DNA of 64,000 nt from Pseudomonas baltica. Its GTDB lineage: Bacteria > Pseudomonadota > Gammaproteobacteria > Pseudomonadales > Pseudomonadaceae. The stretch lies in contig NZ_JACMYH010000007.1 of NCBI RefSeq assembly GCF_014235765.1, positions 1 through 64,000 on the forward strand. Reading direction: 5' to 3'. The position numbers and the translations under genes are program-made. The notes below the pieces were generated by a model. It was not told where the DNA came from. It saw nothing but the letters and a program-made list of their open reading frames with translations, and did not search any database. Below, in pieces: positions 33,801 to 42,411 of the stretch (positions are counted from its first letter, which is position 1; each line of letters opens with the position of its first letter).

Positions 33801-35720
33801 GGCAGCCAGCTTGCGACCCTGGGCGTCGGCGACGAGCAATTCGAACTCGGCCGGTCCATCGCCGTCCACGTTCTCGCCTTCGAACGTTCCTCGCACACCG
33901 GGCAGGCGGTCCGCAGGCCATACCGGTTGCACCAGGCGACGGGTGATGGGCCGGCCACCGGATTCCTGCAGGCTGGCTTGCAGCACGACCTGCAGCGGGG
34001 ACCTGGTTTCGCTCCAGCGGCTATCGATGGCCAGAGTCGCCCTGCCCTGCGCGTCGAGAGTGGTCTCGTCCAGCTCCAGGTCCTGACTGAGTTCGCCTTC
34101 GGTCAGCGAGCCGAACTGGAACCCGGGCAGCGTCGACACAGCCTCGCGCAGCGGACGCACGTAAACCTGGCCGCTCAGACGATTGCCCGCAGCCGGCGCG
34201 CCGTACAGATAGCGGCCGGTCACGTCGACAGCCAGCGCATCGGCGGGCGCGATGGGCGTGTCCGCGCCCTTGAGGTCCAGCGCCATGCGCTCGGGGAGAA
34301 AATCTTCCACCTGGAATTCGTGAACCTGAGGCTTGCCGTCGCCCAGGTCGAGCAGCAGTTGCCAGCGCCCGGTCGGCGCTTCGCCAGCCAGTGGCAACTG
34401 GTACTGATACAGGCCGGAGGCGTCTGGCTGCCAGACGAATTTGCGACTGAGCTGGTCGTCCGGGCGGCGCACCTCGACGCTTACCGGTTGCGGTTTGACC
34501 GGGTGCCCGTCGTTGTCGCGCAACAAGGCATTGAGCAACACGGTTTCCCCGGGACGGTAAAGGTCTCGCGGACCGAAGACGAAAAACTGCAACGGGTGTG
34601 CCTTGGCTCCGGCGATGTCGAACTCGGCCAGATCCAGTGCCGCAGTGTTCAGGCGCAGCAGGCTGGTCTGGTCGCCCTGATGCGCCAGCAATACTTCGGC
34701 TTTCACCGGCGAGGCGAGTTCGGCATGGCCGGCGGCGTCGGTCTTGCCTTCGCCGATGACCCGGCCCTGGGCGTCGAGCAGCTGCAGGCTGACGTCGCCC
34801 AAGGCCTTGCCGCCCTCCAAGGCCTGGGTGAATACATCCATGCGGTCGGCATAGCGATGCACGGACAGGCCGATATCGCTGAGGGTGAACAGCGTCGCCG
34901 GCTGCGCATAGTCGTAGCTGCCGGAGGCACGCATCACCGCCAGATAGACGCCTGGTTGCTGCAATGGCTTGATGCCGCCGAGGGGCAACAGCAGGGTCTC
35001 GCGGGTATTGCGTGCGGGATCGAGATCGAAGCGACCGCCGTAGACCAGTTCGGCCATGGGCAACAGCTCGCGCGATTCGTAGCTTTGCAGGCTGCTGTTG
35101 CGGCCCCAGCGGCTGAGAAAGGCCGGCAGTTGCTCGGGTCGTACGCGGAAGAACTCGACGTCGACCTTGTCGACATTCAGGGCGATGACCGGCAAGCCTT
35201 CGGCCAGCCGGGTGGGCAACAGCGAGCCGCGGCTGGCGAAGCCCACGGTGGGTTGCAGGTCTCGGGTTTCAAGACGAACGGTGTGTGGCGCAGCCAGGGT
35301 GTTCTGGTTCACGGAGAGCAGCCCGGCATCGACCGTGAGCACCAGCTTGCGCTTGGGCTCCAGGTGGCGAAAGCGCAACTCCATGAGGTTGTCGGACAGT
35401 TCCCAGGCGCCGTCCAGCTTGCCGCGGGTGCTGTCGACCAAGTGAACCTTGTCGGCGAAGTTCTGCTTGGGATCCAGCGGTGCGGTGAAGGTCACTGAAA
35501 GGGTGCTGGCACCGTCCAGCTGGACTTCGGAGGCGTCGGCTACGGCGAGTTCACGGCCCTTGTAGCGTTGCGCCAGGGCCGGCAGATCGACGCTCGCCAC
35601 AGGCTTGGGCACCGCATTCACGGCAGCAGGTGGCGGGGGCTCGACAGGTTTCTCCGATGTCGATGAATCGCACCCGCCAAGCAGGGCCAGGGCGCAGGCC
35701 AGAAACAGTCCTTTGTTCAA
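30819..35720 (-). CDS. yfhM: Bacterial alpha-2-macroglobulin lipoprotein (YfhM type, thioester-containing)
   Basis: The product is about 1633 aa, a periplasmic protease trap anchored in the membrane. It starts with a lipoprotein signal, NKGLFLACALALLGGC, lipidated at Cys. Successive MG/bait-region and A2M domains follow, with the thioester motif CLEQ at about Cys1165-Gln1168 in YPYGCLEQTISG, then an alpha-toroid and a receptor-like domain. The open frame reaches 35855, but the signal peptide begins at TTG 35720, taken as a non-ATG start. The E. coli counterpart is paired with pbpC; the trap is thought to protect against host or rival proteases when the wall is breached. Confidence 0.92.
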   Translation of the reverse strand: MNKGLFLACALALLGGCDSSTSEKPVEPPPPAAVNAVPKPVASVDLPALAQRYKGRELAVADASEVQLDGASTLSVTFTAPLDPKQNFADKVHLVDSTRGKLDGAWELSDNLMELRFRHLEPKRKLVLTVDAGLLSVNQNTLAAPHTVRLETRDLQPTVGFASRGSLLPTRLAEGLPVIALNVDKVDVEFFRVRPEQLPAFLSRWGRNSSLQSYESRELLPMAELVYGGRFDLDPARNTRETLLLPLGGIKPLQQPGVYLAVMRASGSYDYAQPATLFTLSDIGLSVHRYADRMDVFTQALEGGKALGDVSLQLLDAQGRVIGEGKTDAAGHAELASPVKAEVLLAHQGDQTSLLRLNTAALDLAEFDIAGAKAHPLQFFVFGPRDLYRPGETVLLNALLRDNDGHPVKPQPVSVEVRRPDDQLSRKFVWQPDASGLYQYQLPLAGEAPTGRWQLLLDLGDGKPQVHEFQVEDFLPERMALDLKGADTPIAPADALAVDVTGRYLYGAPAAGNRLSGQVYVRPLREAVSTLPGFQFGSLTEGELSQDLELDETTLDAQGRATLAIDSRWSETRSPLQVVLQASLQESGGRPITRRLVQPVWPADRLPGVRGTFEGENVDGDGPAEFELLVADAQGRKLAADALKVRLVRERRDYYWNYSESDGWSYNYNEKYLNLSEETVAVAEGGTAKVSFPVEWGPYRVEVEDPLTGLVSSLRFWAGYSWQDNTEGGAVRPDQVKLALDKPHYADGDTARVTVTPPAAGTGYLLVESAEDPLWWQEIDVPAEGKAFDIKVDPKWARHDLYISALVVRPGERKANVTPKRAVGLLHLPLDRAPRKLALTLDAPASMRPQQPLTVKVTARNSDGSIPRQAHVLLAAVDVGILNITQYATPDPFAALFGRKGYGVDQLDIYGQLIEAGQGRLASLAFGGDAADLAKGGKRPQTSVTIVALQSAPVTLNEQGEGQLTLDIPDFNGELRVMAQAWTDDRFGMAEARTVVAAPLVAELSAPRFLAGGDQARIALDITNLTERAQTLTVQVNADGPLTLLDVPRQPLQLAKGQRQTLHVQVQAKGGLGQGHIKVRIDGLNLPGETLPAITRDWTLGVRPAYPALVRHLRNVLKDQPWTLPAGALSPFEPAGREALLSLSNRPPLNIGEQIKALKAYPYGCLEQTISGLYPSLYSDAASLKKLGVESDTDAERTRKMDIGIERLLGMQRYNGSFGLWGADGEEEYWLTAYVTDFLLRARDQGYAVPPEPVKKASERLLRYLQERDLIEADYSDNLDHTRFAVQAYAGLVLARSQQAPLGALRSLFERRSDARSGLPLVQLAIALQKMGDQPRADQVLQAGLAAARNDSDWLGDYGSPLRDQALILTLLQENDLSKATLEERLFTLSDMLASSSWLSTQERNALYLAGRNALALPEQAWTAQVRSADVSHLLSDAQPALKLADGALSESLTVTSQAQQPLYQQVTLSGYPVRPPAPHEDNLSIRRQYLGLDGEPLKLDTLKSGELVLVHLVVGAKQRVPDALVVDLLPAGLEIENQNLAQSAASLDNASSSVRQWRESMQNANLQHQEFRDDRYVAALKLDGYGSTHLLYLARAVTPGIYKVPPPQVESMYRPNWQAVGATPADLTVRPR

Positions 35721-35756
35721 TTCGAGGTACCCAAGGCAGTGAAAAGCAAGGCTGGG

Positions 35757-35775
35757 AATATATATCAATATTGAT
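35757..35775. promoter_or_regulatory. AT-rich palindrome and -10-like site upstream of the macroglobulin gene
   Basis: ATCAATATTGAT at 35764-35775 is a perfect 12-bp palindrome in an otherwise GC-rich region. The adjacent minus-strand TATATT (35762-35757) would make a -10 about 30 nt before the TTG start. No clear -35 is visible. Confidence 0.35.
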
Positions 35776-35842
35776 GGTTTCGTGGCCGGGGTTACCGGCT
35801 GAGACAAGTGTAGTGAAGTGTGTAGGGTATACCGCGCGGATT

Positions 35843-35870
35843 CCTTCGCGGCCACGGACCGCTCCTACAG
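35843..35870. repeat. REP element variant
   Basis: CCTTCGCGGCCACGGACCGC followed by TCCTACAG, a relative of the P. putida REP with a GGCC...GG core. It sits 40 bp before the MATE gene in the divergent interval. Confidence 0.75.
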
Positions 35871-35910
35871 TGGGGTGGGCTACAATCGCGGCCCCGACTT
35901 CGGAGCTTAC

Positions 35911-37248
35911 ATGGCCATCCTACTGACCGATTGGCGCCATCGCCCTACTCACAAGAGGGTCTGGGCCCTGGCTGCGCCGATGATCCTGTCCAACCTGTCG
36001 GTGCCCCTGGTGACGCTGGTGGACAGCGCGGTGATCGGCCATCTGCCCCATGCCCACCAGTTGGGCGCAGTGGCCGTGGGGGGCAGCCTGTTCACCTTCA
36101 TGGTGTCGCTGATGAGTTTTCTGCGCATGGGCACCACGGGGTTCGCCGCACAGGCTGCCGGACGCCATGATGGTCGTGCACTGCGCCAGATTCTGGTGCA
36201 GGGTCTGGCCCTCGGCCTGCTGTTCTCCTTGCTGCTATGCGTGCTGGCGCTGCCCTTCAGCCATCTGGCCCTGAGCTTCATGGCACCGTCTGCGGCACTG
36301 GAACAAGCCACCCACGATTTCTTCCAGACACGTCTGCTGGGGCTGCCTGCCGCGCTGGCCAGCTACGCCTTGATCGGCTGGTTCCTTGGTACCCAGAATG
36401 CCCGCGCGCCGTTGCAGCTGCTGCTGACCACCAACCTGGTCAACATCGCCCTTAACCTGTGGTTCGTGCTCGGCCTGGACTGGGGCGTGATCGGCTCGGC
36501 GCGCGCCTCGGTGATAGCCGAATGGGTCGGCGCCCTGCTCGGCCTGGCACTTACCCGGCCCTCCCTGCGAGCGTATCCGGGAGCCATGGCCTGGGCGGCG
36601 CTGAGGTCATGGCGCAACTGGCGCCCGCTGCTGGGGGTCAACCGCGATATTTTCCTGCGCAGTCTGGCGCTGTCCGGGGTCTTTCTGCTGATCACCATCC
36701 AGGGCGCCCGCTTCGGCGATGCCACTGTGGCCGCCAATGCGCTGTTGCTCAATGGCCTGTTGATAACCGCCTATGCGCTGGACGGCCTGGCCCATGCGGT
36801 CGAAGCCCTGTGCGGCCACGCCATCGGCGCGCGCGATCGGCAGACGCTGCGCCGCTCGATGGTGGTGTCCCTGGGGTGGTCGCTGATTGCCAGCGGCGGG
36901 TTTGCCGTACTGTTTCTGCTGGGCGGGCATATGTTCATCAACCTGCAGACCGATATTGCCAGTGTCCGCGAGGCGGCCTACCCGTTCCTGCCATACCTGG
37001 CGATGCTGCCGCTGATTGCGGTAGGCAGCTACCTGCTGGACGGCCTGTTCATCGGCGCCACTCGCGCCCGGGAGATGCGCAATGCCATGCTGGTCAGCGT
37101 AGCGGTGATGTTGCCGATCGGCTGGTGGAGCACCGGGTTCGGGAATCATGGCCTGTGGATCAGTTTCCTGCTGTTCATGGCGCTGCGTGCGGCGACGCTG
37201 GGGTGGATTGCTTGGCGATTGCAGCGCAGGGATGAATGGGTATCGTAG
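35911..37248 (+). CDS. MATE-family efflux transporter (DinF/NorM-like)
   Basis: The product (445 aa) is a 12-helix multidrug and toxin extrusion transporter. LAAPMILSNLSVPLVTLVDS near residue 20 and GQ-type repeats (AVAVGGSLFTF, VAANALLLNG) mark the two MatE domains. It probably exports cationic drugs using a Na+ or H+ gradient; the DinF branch is closest by eye. GGAG precedes ATG 35911. After this gene the base composition falls sharply. Confidence 0.9.
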   Translation: MAILLTDWRHRPTHKRVWALAAPMILSNLSVPLVTLVDSAVIGHLPHAHQLGAVAVGGSLFTFMVSLMSFLRMGTTGFAAQAAGRHDGRALRQILVQGLALGLLFSLLLCVLALPFSHLALSFMAPSAALEQATHDFFQTRLLGLPAALASYALIGWFLGTQNARAPLQLLLTTNLVNIALNLWFVLGLDWGVIGSARASVIAEWVGALLGLALTRPSLRAYPGAMAWAALRSWRNWRPLLGVNRDIFLRSLALSGVFLLITIQGARFGDATVAANALLLNGLLITAYALDGLAHAVEALCGHAIGARDRQTLRRSMVVSLGWSLIASGGFAVLFLLGGHMFINLQTDIASVREAAYPFLPYLAMLPLIAVGSYLLDGLFIGATRAREMRNAMLVSVAVMLPIGWWSTGFGNHGLWISFLLFMALRAATLGWIAWRLQRRDEWVS

Positions 37249-37619
37249 CGGATGGGTATGAACGATGTTCCACACTCCGTTCACAGCTTCTATACCTCGA
37301 ACAGCACCCATATATCCCTATGGCAAGAATTTCAATACGATAAACTGACAATCAATCAGCTAAACGTTGTTGGTCAATGCCGGCACTTTCTTATAACAGG
37401 AAGAGTCAACATCCAATCTGCATAGAATACAGCAAAACTTCGCGAGATCATTACTGGAAGTAACAAGGCCTTCCCTGCACTTTCACGACTCCGCCTCCAG
37501 CCAACTGTAACCATTAGTTAAAATCACGCTGACAAGCGATACATATTTATATCCTGCCTATAGACTACGCCGCCTTCCACTTCACTATCGATTGGAAATC
37601 CGTAAATAAGGAAATAGGG
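37249..37619. other. 371-bp AT-richer intergenic region
   Basis: This stretch is visibly poorer in G+C than its surroundings, with runs such as ATTAGTTAAAATCACG and ATACATATTTATATCC. It contains no supported gene. A promoter for the lipoprotein gene probably lies in the last 100 bp, but I cannot fix a -35/-10 pair. The composition suggests acquired DNA. Confidence 0.6.
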
Positions 37620-38042
37620 ATGCCTACACTTCGCAGTTTGTTTGCCGCCACGCTCATCGTATTGACCACTGGCTGCGCGAGCGGACTCAACTCCACCCAG
37701 CAATCCGAACTTGCCATGCTCCGCGCCAAAAACCTCGCCGTGGAAGTCAAACAACCCGTCCTCGGTGCCGGCCTTGGCCTATTGCCTGGCGGTGGGTCGT
37801 TTTATGGCCGCGCCTATGGCTGGGGCGTCGTCAACCTGCTTCTGTGGCCAGCGTCCATTCTATGGGACCCGGTCAGCGGCTACGACGCTGCCGAAACTTT
37901 GAACTATCACGCTAGCAGAGAGCATGTCGCCAGTTTGAGAAAACGTGACATGAATGAGCTTGACTCCAAACTCACCACCAATGAGATCGATCTGAAAGCC
38001 TACACACTAGAAAAGCGCAAGATCGAAGATAAATACCAGTGA
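37620..38042 (+). CDS. Lipoprotein of unknown function in an AT-richer patch
   Basis: The product (140 aa) has a lipobox signal peptide ending VLTTGC, a Gly-rich hydrophobic segment (VLGAGLGLLPGGGSFYGR, GVVNLLLWPASILWDP) and a charged C-terminal helix with likely coiled-coil character. AAGGA and AGGG precede the ATG. Codon use is less GC-rich than in neighbouring genes, and the flanks are AT-rich, so recent transfer is plausible. A clear terminator follows. I do not recognise the family. Confidence 0.75.
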   Translation: MPTLRSLFAATLIVLTTGCASGLNSTQQSELAMLRAKNLAVEVKQPVLGAGLGLLPGGGSFYGRAYGWGVVNLLLWPASILWDPVSGYDAAETLNYHASREHVASLRKRDMNELDSKLTTNEIDLKAYTLEKRKIEDKYQ

Positions 38043-38055
38043 GCCTTTGACCTCA

Positions 38056-38091
38056 CAGAAAAAGCCTGCCATAGAGCGGGCTTTTTCCATA
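38056..38091 (+). terminator. Terminator of the lipoprotein gene
   Basis: AAAAAGCCTGC and GCGGGCTTTTT form a hairpin with one mismatch directly behind the lipoprotein stop, followed by T-rich sequence. Confidence 0.85.
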
Positions 38092-38271
38092 TGGACTTTT
38101 GATAATAGCAGAATGCTTGGATACTGCTTGCAAGGCTCTTGCAACTGTAAAATTCCGCCCTCACCCTGAAACGCGCCAGGCTCTGGCTCAATGACCTCTG
38201 CACGCCGCGCTTTCAGTATCTACCATAATAAAATCTGACAATAACGTCTGCGGCGAACCGGCAAGATTCAT

Positions 38272-39156
38272 CTATTCGCGCAAACGGACTTCCGCTGTTT
38301 CAGGCTTGGCCTTGACGAACCGCTCGACGTCCTCCAGCACGGGTGCCAGCCAGCGCAGTGGCCAGGCAAAGGAGGCGATCAGGGTGCGGTGGTTCAGGCG
38401 CCGGTAATAGCGCTCCTGCACGGGGACGCCGGCGGCGCGCAGTCGGCGGGCCAGGCCCTCACTATTGCGCACGGGGTCGACGGTGCTGTCGTGCGTGGCG
38501 GCGATCAACAGTGCCGGGGGCGAGCCTGCCAGAGACTGGTTGATAGGTTGCGATTGGGGCGGTGAATCGGGGAAGAAGAATACCGGCTTGGCTTCGGGAT
38601 TCTCGATCGGCAAGAAATCATAGGGGCCGGCCAGGCCGATCCAGCCGCGCAGCGCATTGGCGGGGACCCCGGCTTTACGCAGCCACTGCGGATCGAGGGC
38701 AAGCATGGCCGCGTTATAGCCGCCGGAGCTGTGGCCCATCACGAACAGACGGCGAACGTCGCCACCGTACCGAGCAATGTTTCGATAGGTCCAGGCAACG
38801 GCATCGGCGCCGTCTTCGAGAAAGCTGGGATAGCGCACCTGTGGATAGAGGCGGTAGTCGGCGACCACCACCAGCAACCCACGGGCGGCCAACGCCTGGG
38901 CGACAAAACGATAGTCGCCTCGCTCGCCGCTGTTCCAGGTACCCCCATAGAAAAAAACCACAACCGGAGTTTCCGGCAGTGGTCGAGTGGGGCGGTACAC
39001 GTCCAGCTTCTGCCGCGGATCGGCGCCGTAGGCTACGCCCTGCGTGAGCTGGTAGCCGCCGGACGCCGTCACGGCATCCAGAGTGTGCAGCCCGGAACAA
39101 GCGCCTAGCAGCCCCAGCAGGGCGGCGAGCGCGAGGAGCCGGGCAACCAGACCCAC
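38272..39156 (-). CDS. Alpha/beta-hydrolase lipoprotein (BD-FAE-like esterase)
   Basis: A 294-aa hydrolase of the BD-FAE/carboxylesterase type. The signal peptide ends GLLGAC, a lipobox. The oxyanion segment reads FFYGGTW instead of HGGGW, the nucleophile is Ser in GHSSGG (about 143-148), and the acid and base are probably Asp in HDSTVDP and His in LNHRTL. The start is GTG 39156, only 3 nt after the speA stop, so expression is likely coupled to speA. The substrate is unknown. Confidence 0.82.
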   Translation of the reverse strand: MGLVARLLALAALLGLLGACSGLHTLDAVTASGGYQLTQGVAYGADPRQKLDVYRPTRPLPETPVVVFFYGGTWNSGERGDYRFVAQALAARGLLVVVADYRLYPQVRYPSFLEDGADAVAWTYRNIARYGGDVRRLFVMGHSSGGYNAAMLALDPQWLRKAGVPANALRGWIGLAGPYDFLPIENPEAKPVFFFPDSPPQSQPINQSLAGSPPALLIAATHDSTVDPVRNSEGLARRLRAAGVPVQERYYRRLNHRTLIASFAWPLRWLAPVLEDVERFVKAKPETAEVRLRE

Positions 39157-39159
39157 TCG

Positions 39160-41073
39160 TTACGACGACAGGTACGAAGAACGCGTCAAGCCCAGGCGCA
39201 AGGCGTCCAGGTACTGGGTGCGTTCGCGCGCGGTGATCTTGGCGCTGGCAACCTTGTCGCGGTAATGCGTCATCAACTCTTCGGGAGACAGATGCACGTA
39301 GCGCAGCATGTCTTCGATGGTGTCGTGGGTTTCGATGCCGGCGCTGTAGACGCTGCCGTCCTGGCGCTGATAGATGTTCACCGAGTCGGTGTCACCGAAC
39401 AGGTTGTGCATGTCACCGAGGATCTCCTGGTACGCGCCGACCAGGAAGATACCCAGCAGGTAATCCTCGCCCTGGTTGACGGCGTGCACCGGCAGGCTGG
39501 TTTCGATGCTCTGTTCATCGACGTACTGCTTGATCTTGCCGTCGGAATCGCAGGTCAGGTCCTGCAGTACGGCACGGCGCAGCGGCTCTTCGTCGAGACG
39601 GTGCAGCGGCAGGATCGGCAGTACCTGGCCGATGGCCCAGGTATCGGGCAGGCTCTGGAACACCGAGAAGTTGCAGATGTACTTGTCGGCGAGCTTGTCG
39701 TTGAGCTCGTCCAGCACCTGGCGATGCGAGCGCTGACGGGCCTTGAGCGAGTTGTGCAGGCGGCGGCACACAGCGAAGTAGCACTGTTCGGCCAGGGCCT
39801 TCTGCGCCAGGGTGACCTTGCCGTCGGCGTACTGCGCCGCGATGTCGCTGATGTAGTGGGTCGCGCGCCAGTAGTTTTCAGTGACCATCTCGATGTCGGT
39901 CGGACCCAGCAGATCGACCAGCCACTGCAGGGTTTCGGGCAGGCTTTGCTTGTCGACGATCTCGGGCACTTCGTCGTTGTGACGCTCGACGTCGGTGACC
40001 TGCACCACCAGCATGGCGTGGTGCGCAGTCAGCGAGCGGCCACTCTCCGAGAAGATGTGCGGATGCGGCATGCCCTGGGCATCGCAGAACTCCTTGAGCA
40101 TCCCCACCACGACACCGGCGTAGTCGTCCATGTCGTAGTTGATCGAGCTGGCATTGCGCGAGTGAGTGCCGTCGTAATCGACACCCAGGCCGCCGCCCAC
40201 ATCGATGTGATCGACCGGCAGGCCCAGCGAACGCAGCTCGCCGTAATAGCGAATGGCTTCTTTGAAGCCGTGCTGGTAGTCCGCCAGGTTGGCAATCTGC
40301 GAGCCCATGTGGAAGTGCAGCAGGCGGATGCCCTGGTCCACGCCCGCTTCGCGGAAGCGCTCGACGACCGACAGCAACTGGGCGGCAGACAGGCCGAACT
40401 TGGATTTCTCACCGCCGGTGTCGGCCCACTTGCTCGAAGCCAGGGACGACAGGCGCACGCGCAGACCGATCTGCGGCTTGACCTTGAGCTCGGCCGCCTC
40501 TTCGATCACCAGCGCCACTTCGGACTCTTTCTCGATGACGATGAAGACGTTGTGACCCAGCTTCTGGCCGATCAGGGCCAGGCGGATGAATTCGCGGTCC
40601 TTGTAGCCGTTGCAGACGATGGTCCCGCCCTTGGGCGCCAGGGCCAGCACGGCCAGCAGCTCCGGCTTGGAGCCGGCTTCCAGGCCGATCGACACGCCTT
40701 CGGTGGCGATGATGTTTTCCACCACCGCTTCCTGCTGGTTCACCTTGATCGGATACAGCGCGGTGTAGCGACTCTGGTAGTCCAGGCGAGCGATGTTGGC
40801 ATCGAAGGCACCGGTCAGCTGGCGTACGCGGTCTTGCAGGATATCGGGGAAGCGCACCAGCAGCGGCAGCGACAGGCCGCTCTTGCGCAGTTGGTCGACC
40901 TGCTCGTAAAGATCGATCGGCGAGCTGTCCGGGCCGTTCGGACGAACCTCGACACGGCCGGCCTCGTTGATGGCGAAATAACCAGCGCCCCAGTGGCGAA
41001 TGCCATAAACGCTGCGGCTGTCGGCCACGGTCCATTGGCTGCCATCGTCTTTACGTGTGCGTCGTACGGACAT
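39160..41073 (-). CDS. speA: Biosynthetic arginine decarboxylase
   Basis: A PLP enzyme (637 aa) that decarboxylates arginine to agmatine, the first step of putrescine synthesis by the agmatine route. PLP lysine Lys110 lies in LYPIKVNQQ, the barrel continues with IRLLHFHMGSQ and DVGGGLGVDYDG, and the catalytic Cys is in LTCDSDGKI near residue 520. GGGGA precedes the ATG. It is upstream of the lipoprotein esterase and downstream of the SUI1 gene, an order I recall from P. aeruginosa. Confidence 0.95.
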   Translation of the reverse strand: MSVRRTRKDDGSQWTVADSRSVYGIRHWGAGYFAINEAGRVEVRPNGPDSSPIDLYEQVDQLRKSGLSLPLLVRFPDILQDRVRQLTGAFDANIARLDYQSRYTALYPIKVNQQEAVVENIIATEGVSIGLEAGSKPELLAVLALAPKGGTIVCNGYKDREFIRLALIGQKLGHNVFIVIEKESEVALVIEEAAELKVKPQIGLRVRLSSLASSKWADTGGEKSKFGLSAAQLLSVVERFREAGVDQGIRLLHFHMGSQIANLADYQHGFKEAIRYYGELRSLGLPVDHIDVGGGLGVDYDGTHSRNASSINYDMDDYAGVVVGMLKEFCDAQGMPHPHIFSESGRSLTAHHAMLVVQVTDVERHNDEVPEIVDKQSLPETLQWLVDLLGPTDIEMVTENYWRATHYISDIAAQYADGKVTLAQKALAEQCYFAVCRRLHNSLKARQRSHRQVLDELNDKLADKYICNFSVFQSLPDTWAIGQVLPILPLHRLDEEPLRRAVLQDLTCDSDGKIKQYVDEQSIETSLPVHAVNQGEDYLLGIFLVGAYQEILGDMHNLFGDTDSVNIYQRQDGSVYSAGIETHDTIEDMLRYVHLSPEELMTHYRDKVASAKITARERTQYLDALRLGLTRSSYLSS

Positions 41074-41205
41074 CGAGGTCCCCTATGAAAAAAGTCGGTT
41101 GTCGCGGGCCGTGGGGCCCTGCGCAGTGTAGAGGGTAAAGATGACGATTGCTGCGCCTGCTGGGGTAGACCCCGGCGAGTACTTCAAGTTTACAGGGTGT
41201 GCGGC

Positions 41206-41577
41206 TCAACCACCGGACTTGCGGGCCTTGAAGCCCTGCTTGACCAGCTCGGCGAGCAGCAGCTCGACATGGTCGCCCTGGATTTCGATGACGCCGTCTT
41301 TCAACGCACCGCCTGTGCCGCAACGGCGCTTGAGGGTGGTCGCCAGCTCCTTGAGCGCATCGGCCGGGAGTGGGACACCGGTGATGGTGGTCACGGTCTT
41401 GCCGCCGCGACCTTTGCTTTCGCGCCGCACACGGGCGATGCCGTCGCCCTCGGCCACGGCCGTTTGCTTGCAGGTGCAGGCGTCGATGGGCTGACGGCAG
41501 TCCGGACAATGCCGACCGCTGTCGGTGGAGAACACCAGGCCGCCGAGGGCGGCGAAGGATGCGGCTTTCTTGGCCAC
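41206..41577 (-). CDS. Translation initiation factor SUI1/eIF1-like protein (YciH)
   Basis: The product (123 aa) has an N-terminal zinc-ribbon-like stretch (HCPDCRQPIDACTC, four Cys) and the C-terminal SUI1 fold (VTTITGVPLPADALKELATTLKRRCG, split here by description: beta core then GGALKDGVIEIQGDH). It may influence start-codon choice as YciH does. An ATG at 41583 is open, but its ribosome binding site would be only one base away. GTG 41577 has GAGG at proper spacing and gives MAKKAASF, so I use it. Confidence 0.88.
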   Translation of the reverse strand: MAKKAASFAALGGLVFSTDSGRHCPDCRQPIDACTCKQTAVAEGDGIARVRRESKGRGGKTVTTITGVPLPADALKELATTLKRRCGTGGALKDGVIEIQGDHVELLLAELVKQGFKARKSGG

Positions 41578-41719
41578 CGGCATGCCTCATGTGAAGTGGA
41601 TCAGGCCGAGCAGTTTAGCGGGAAACCGGGTGCATGCTAAGTGCCTGGTGGAGGCAATTGCCGAGGATCGGATGATTTCATGAAGTGCGAGGCTGTACAG
41701 GTAATACCGCGATGCCCGT

Positions 41720-41848
41720 TTCGCGGCCGATGACCGCTCCTACAGGGTGCAGGGGATGCACGTAGGAGCGGTCAGCGGTCGCGAAAAGCACAGCGTGGTG
41801 TATCAGGCGAGCCGCGTCGTGTGATTCACGGCCGATGGCCGCTCCTAC
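41720..41848. repeat. Cluster of three REP elements
   Basis: Three copies of the CGCGGCCGATGACCGC / TCCTAC motif: plus at 41720-41746, inverted at 41762-41785 (GTAGGAGCGGTCAGC...), and plus at 41824-41848. The first two face each other as an inverted pair (BIME-like). They fill the 287-bp gap between the SUI1 and Nudix genes; no gene is present there. Confidence 0.85.
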
Positions 41849-41864
41849 ATGATGGTGCGCGGAG

Positions 41865-42407
41865 TCAGGCGTTGTCCCGGCAGGTCAGGAATCGCAGCAA
41901 TGCAGCCAGGGAATCGGGGCAATAGGGCTCGGTGGTGCTTTCATCCAGAGCCTGTTGGACCGGGACGAACCGGGCCTCCAGCACTTCCTCGGGCTGCAGC
42001 TCCAGCGGGCCATCCCAGACCGCGGAGAACACCGCACACCAGACTCGGTTGCCCGGCTGGTCGAACAGAAAATGCTCGTGTGCAGTCAGTTGGACGCCAC
42101 GCACACCCAGTTCTTCCTCGAGTTCGCGCGCGGCTGATTCGATGTAGGTCTCGTTACCCTGCACCATGCCACCGGCGGCCACGTCCCAGTAGCCAGGGTA
42201 GATCGCCTTGCTCAAGGTGCGCCGGTGCACGCACAGCTCGCCCTGGCTGTTGAACAGGAGGATGTAGGTGCCGCGGCCGATCAGCCCACGTTCGCGCAGC
42301 TCTGACCTGGGCAAGGTCCCCAGCAGCTGATCGGACTCGTCGACCCAGGCGATCGACTCGGCATCGGACGCTGCACGATGTTCGACCTCCTGGGTCGAGA
42401 TCGGCAT
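41865..42407 (-). CDS. Nudix hydrolase (YfcD-like)
   Basis: A 180-residue Nudix protein. The box is complete: GGMVQGNETYIESAARELEE followed by ELGV. The preceding RRTLSKAIYPGYWDVAA resembles the YfcD/isopentenyl-isomerase-like branch. The substrate (an NDP-linked metabolite) is unknown. The ATG follows the DUF2333 stop by 4 nt, so the two genes share a transcript. Confidence 0.88.
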   Translation of the reverse strand: MPISTQEVEHRAASDAESIAWVDESDQLLGTLPRSELRERGLIGRGTYILLFNSQGELCVHRRTLSKAIYPGYWDVAAGGMVQGNETYIESAARELEEELGVRGVQLTAHEHFLFDQPGNRVWCAVFSAVWDGPLELQPEEVLEARFVPVQQALDESTTEPYCPDSLAALLRFLTCRDNA

Positions 42408-42411
42408 GTCT

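Noticed and set aside
41720..41848. CRISPR-like spaced repeats
   Set aside because: The repeats alternate in orientation, are palindromic, have unequal spacing and no cas genes; they are REP elements.
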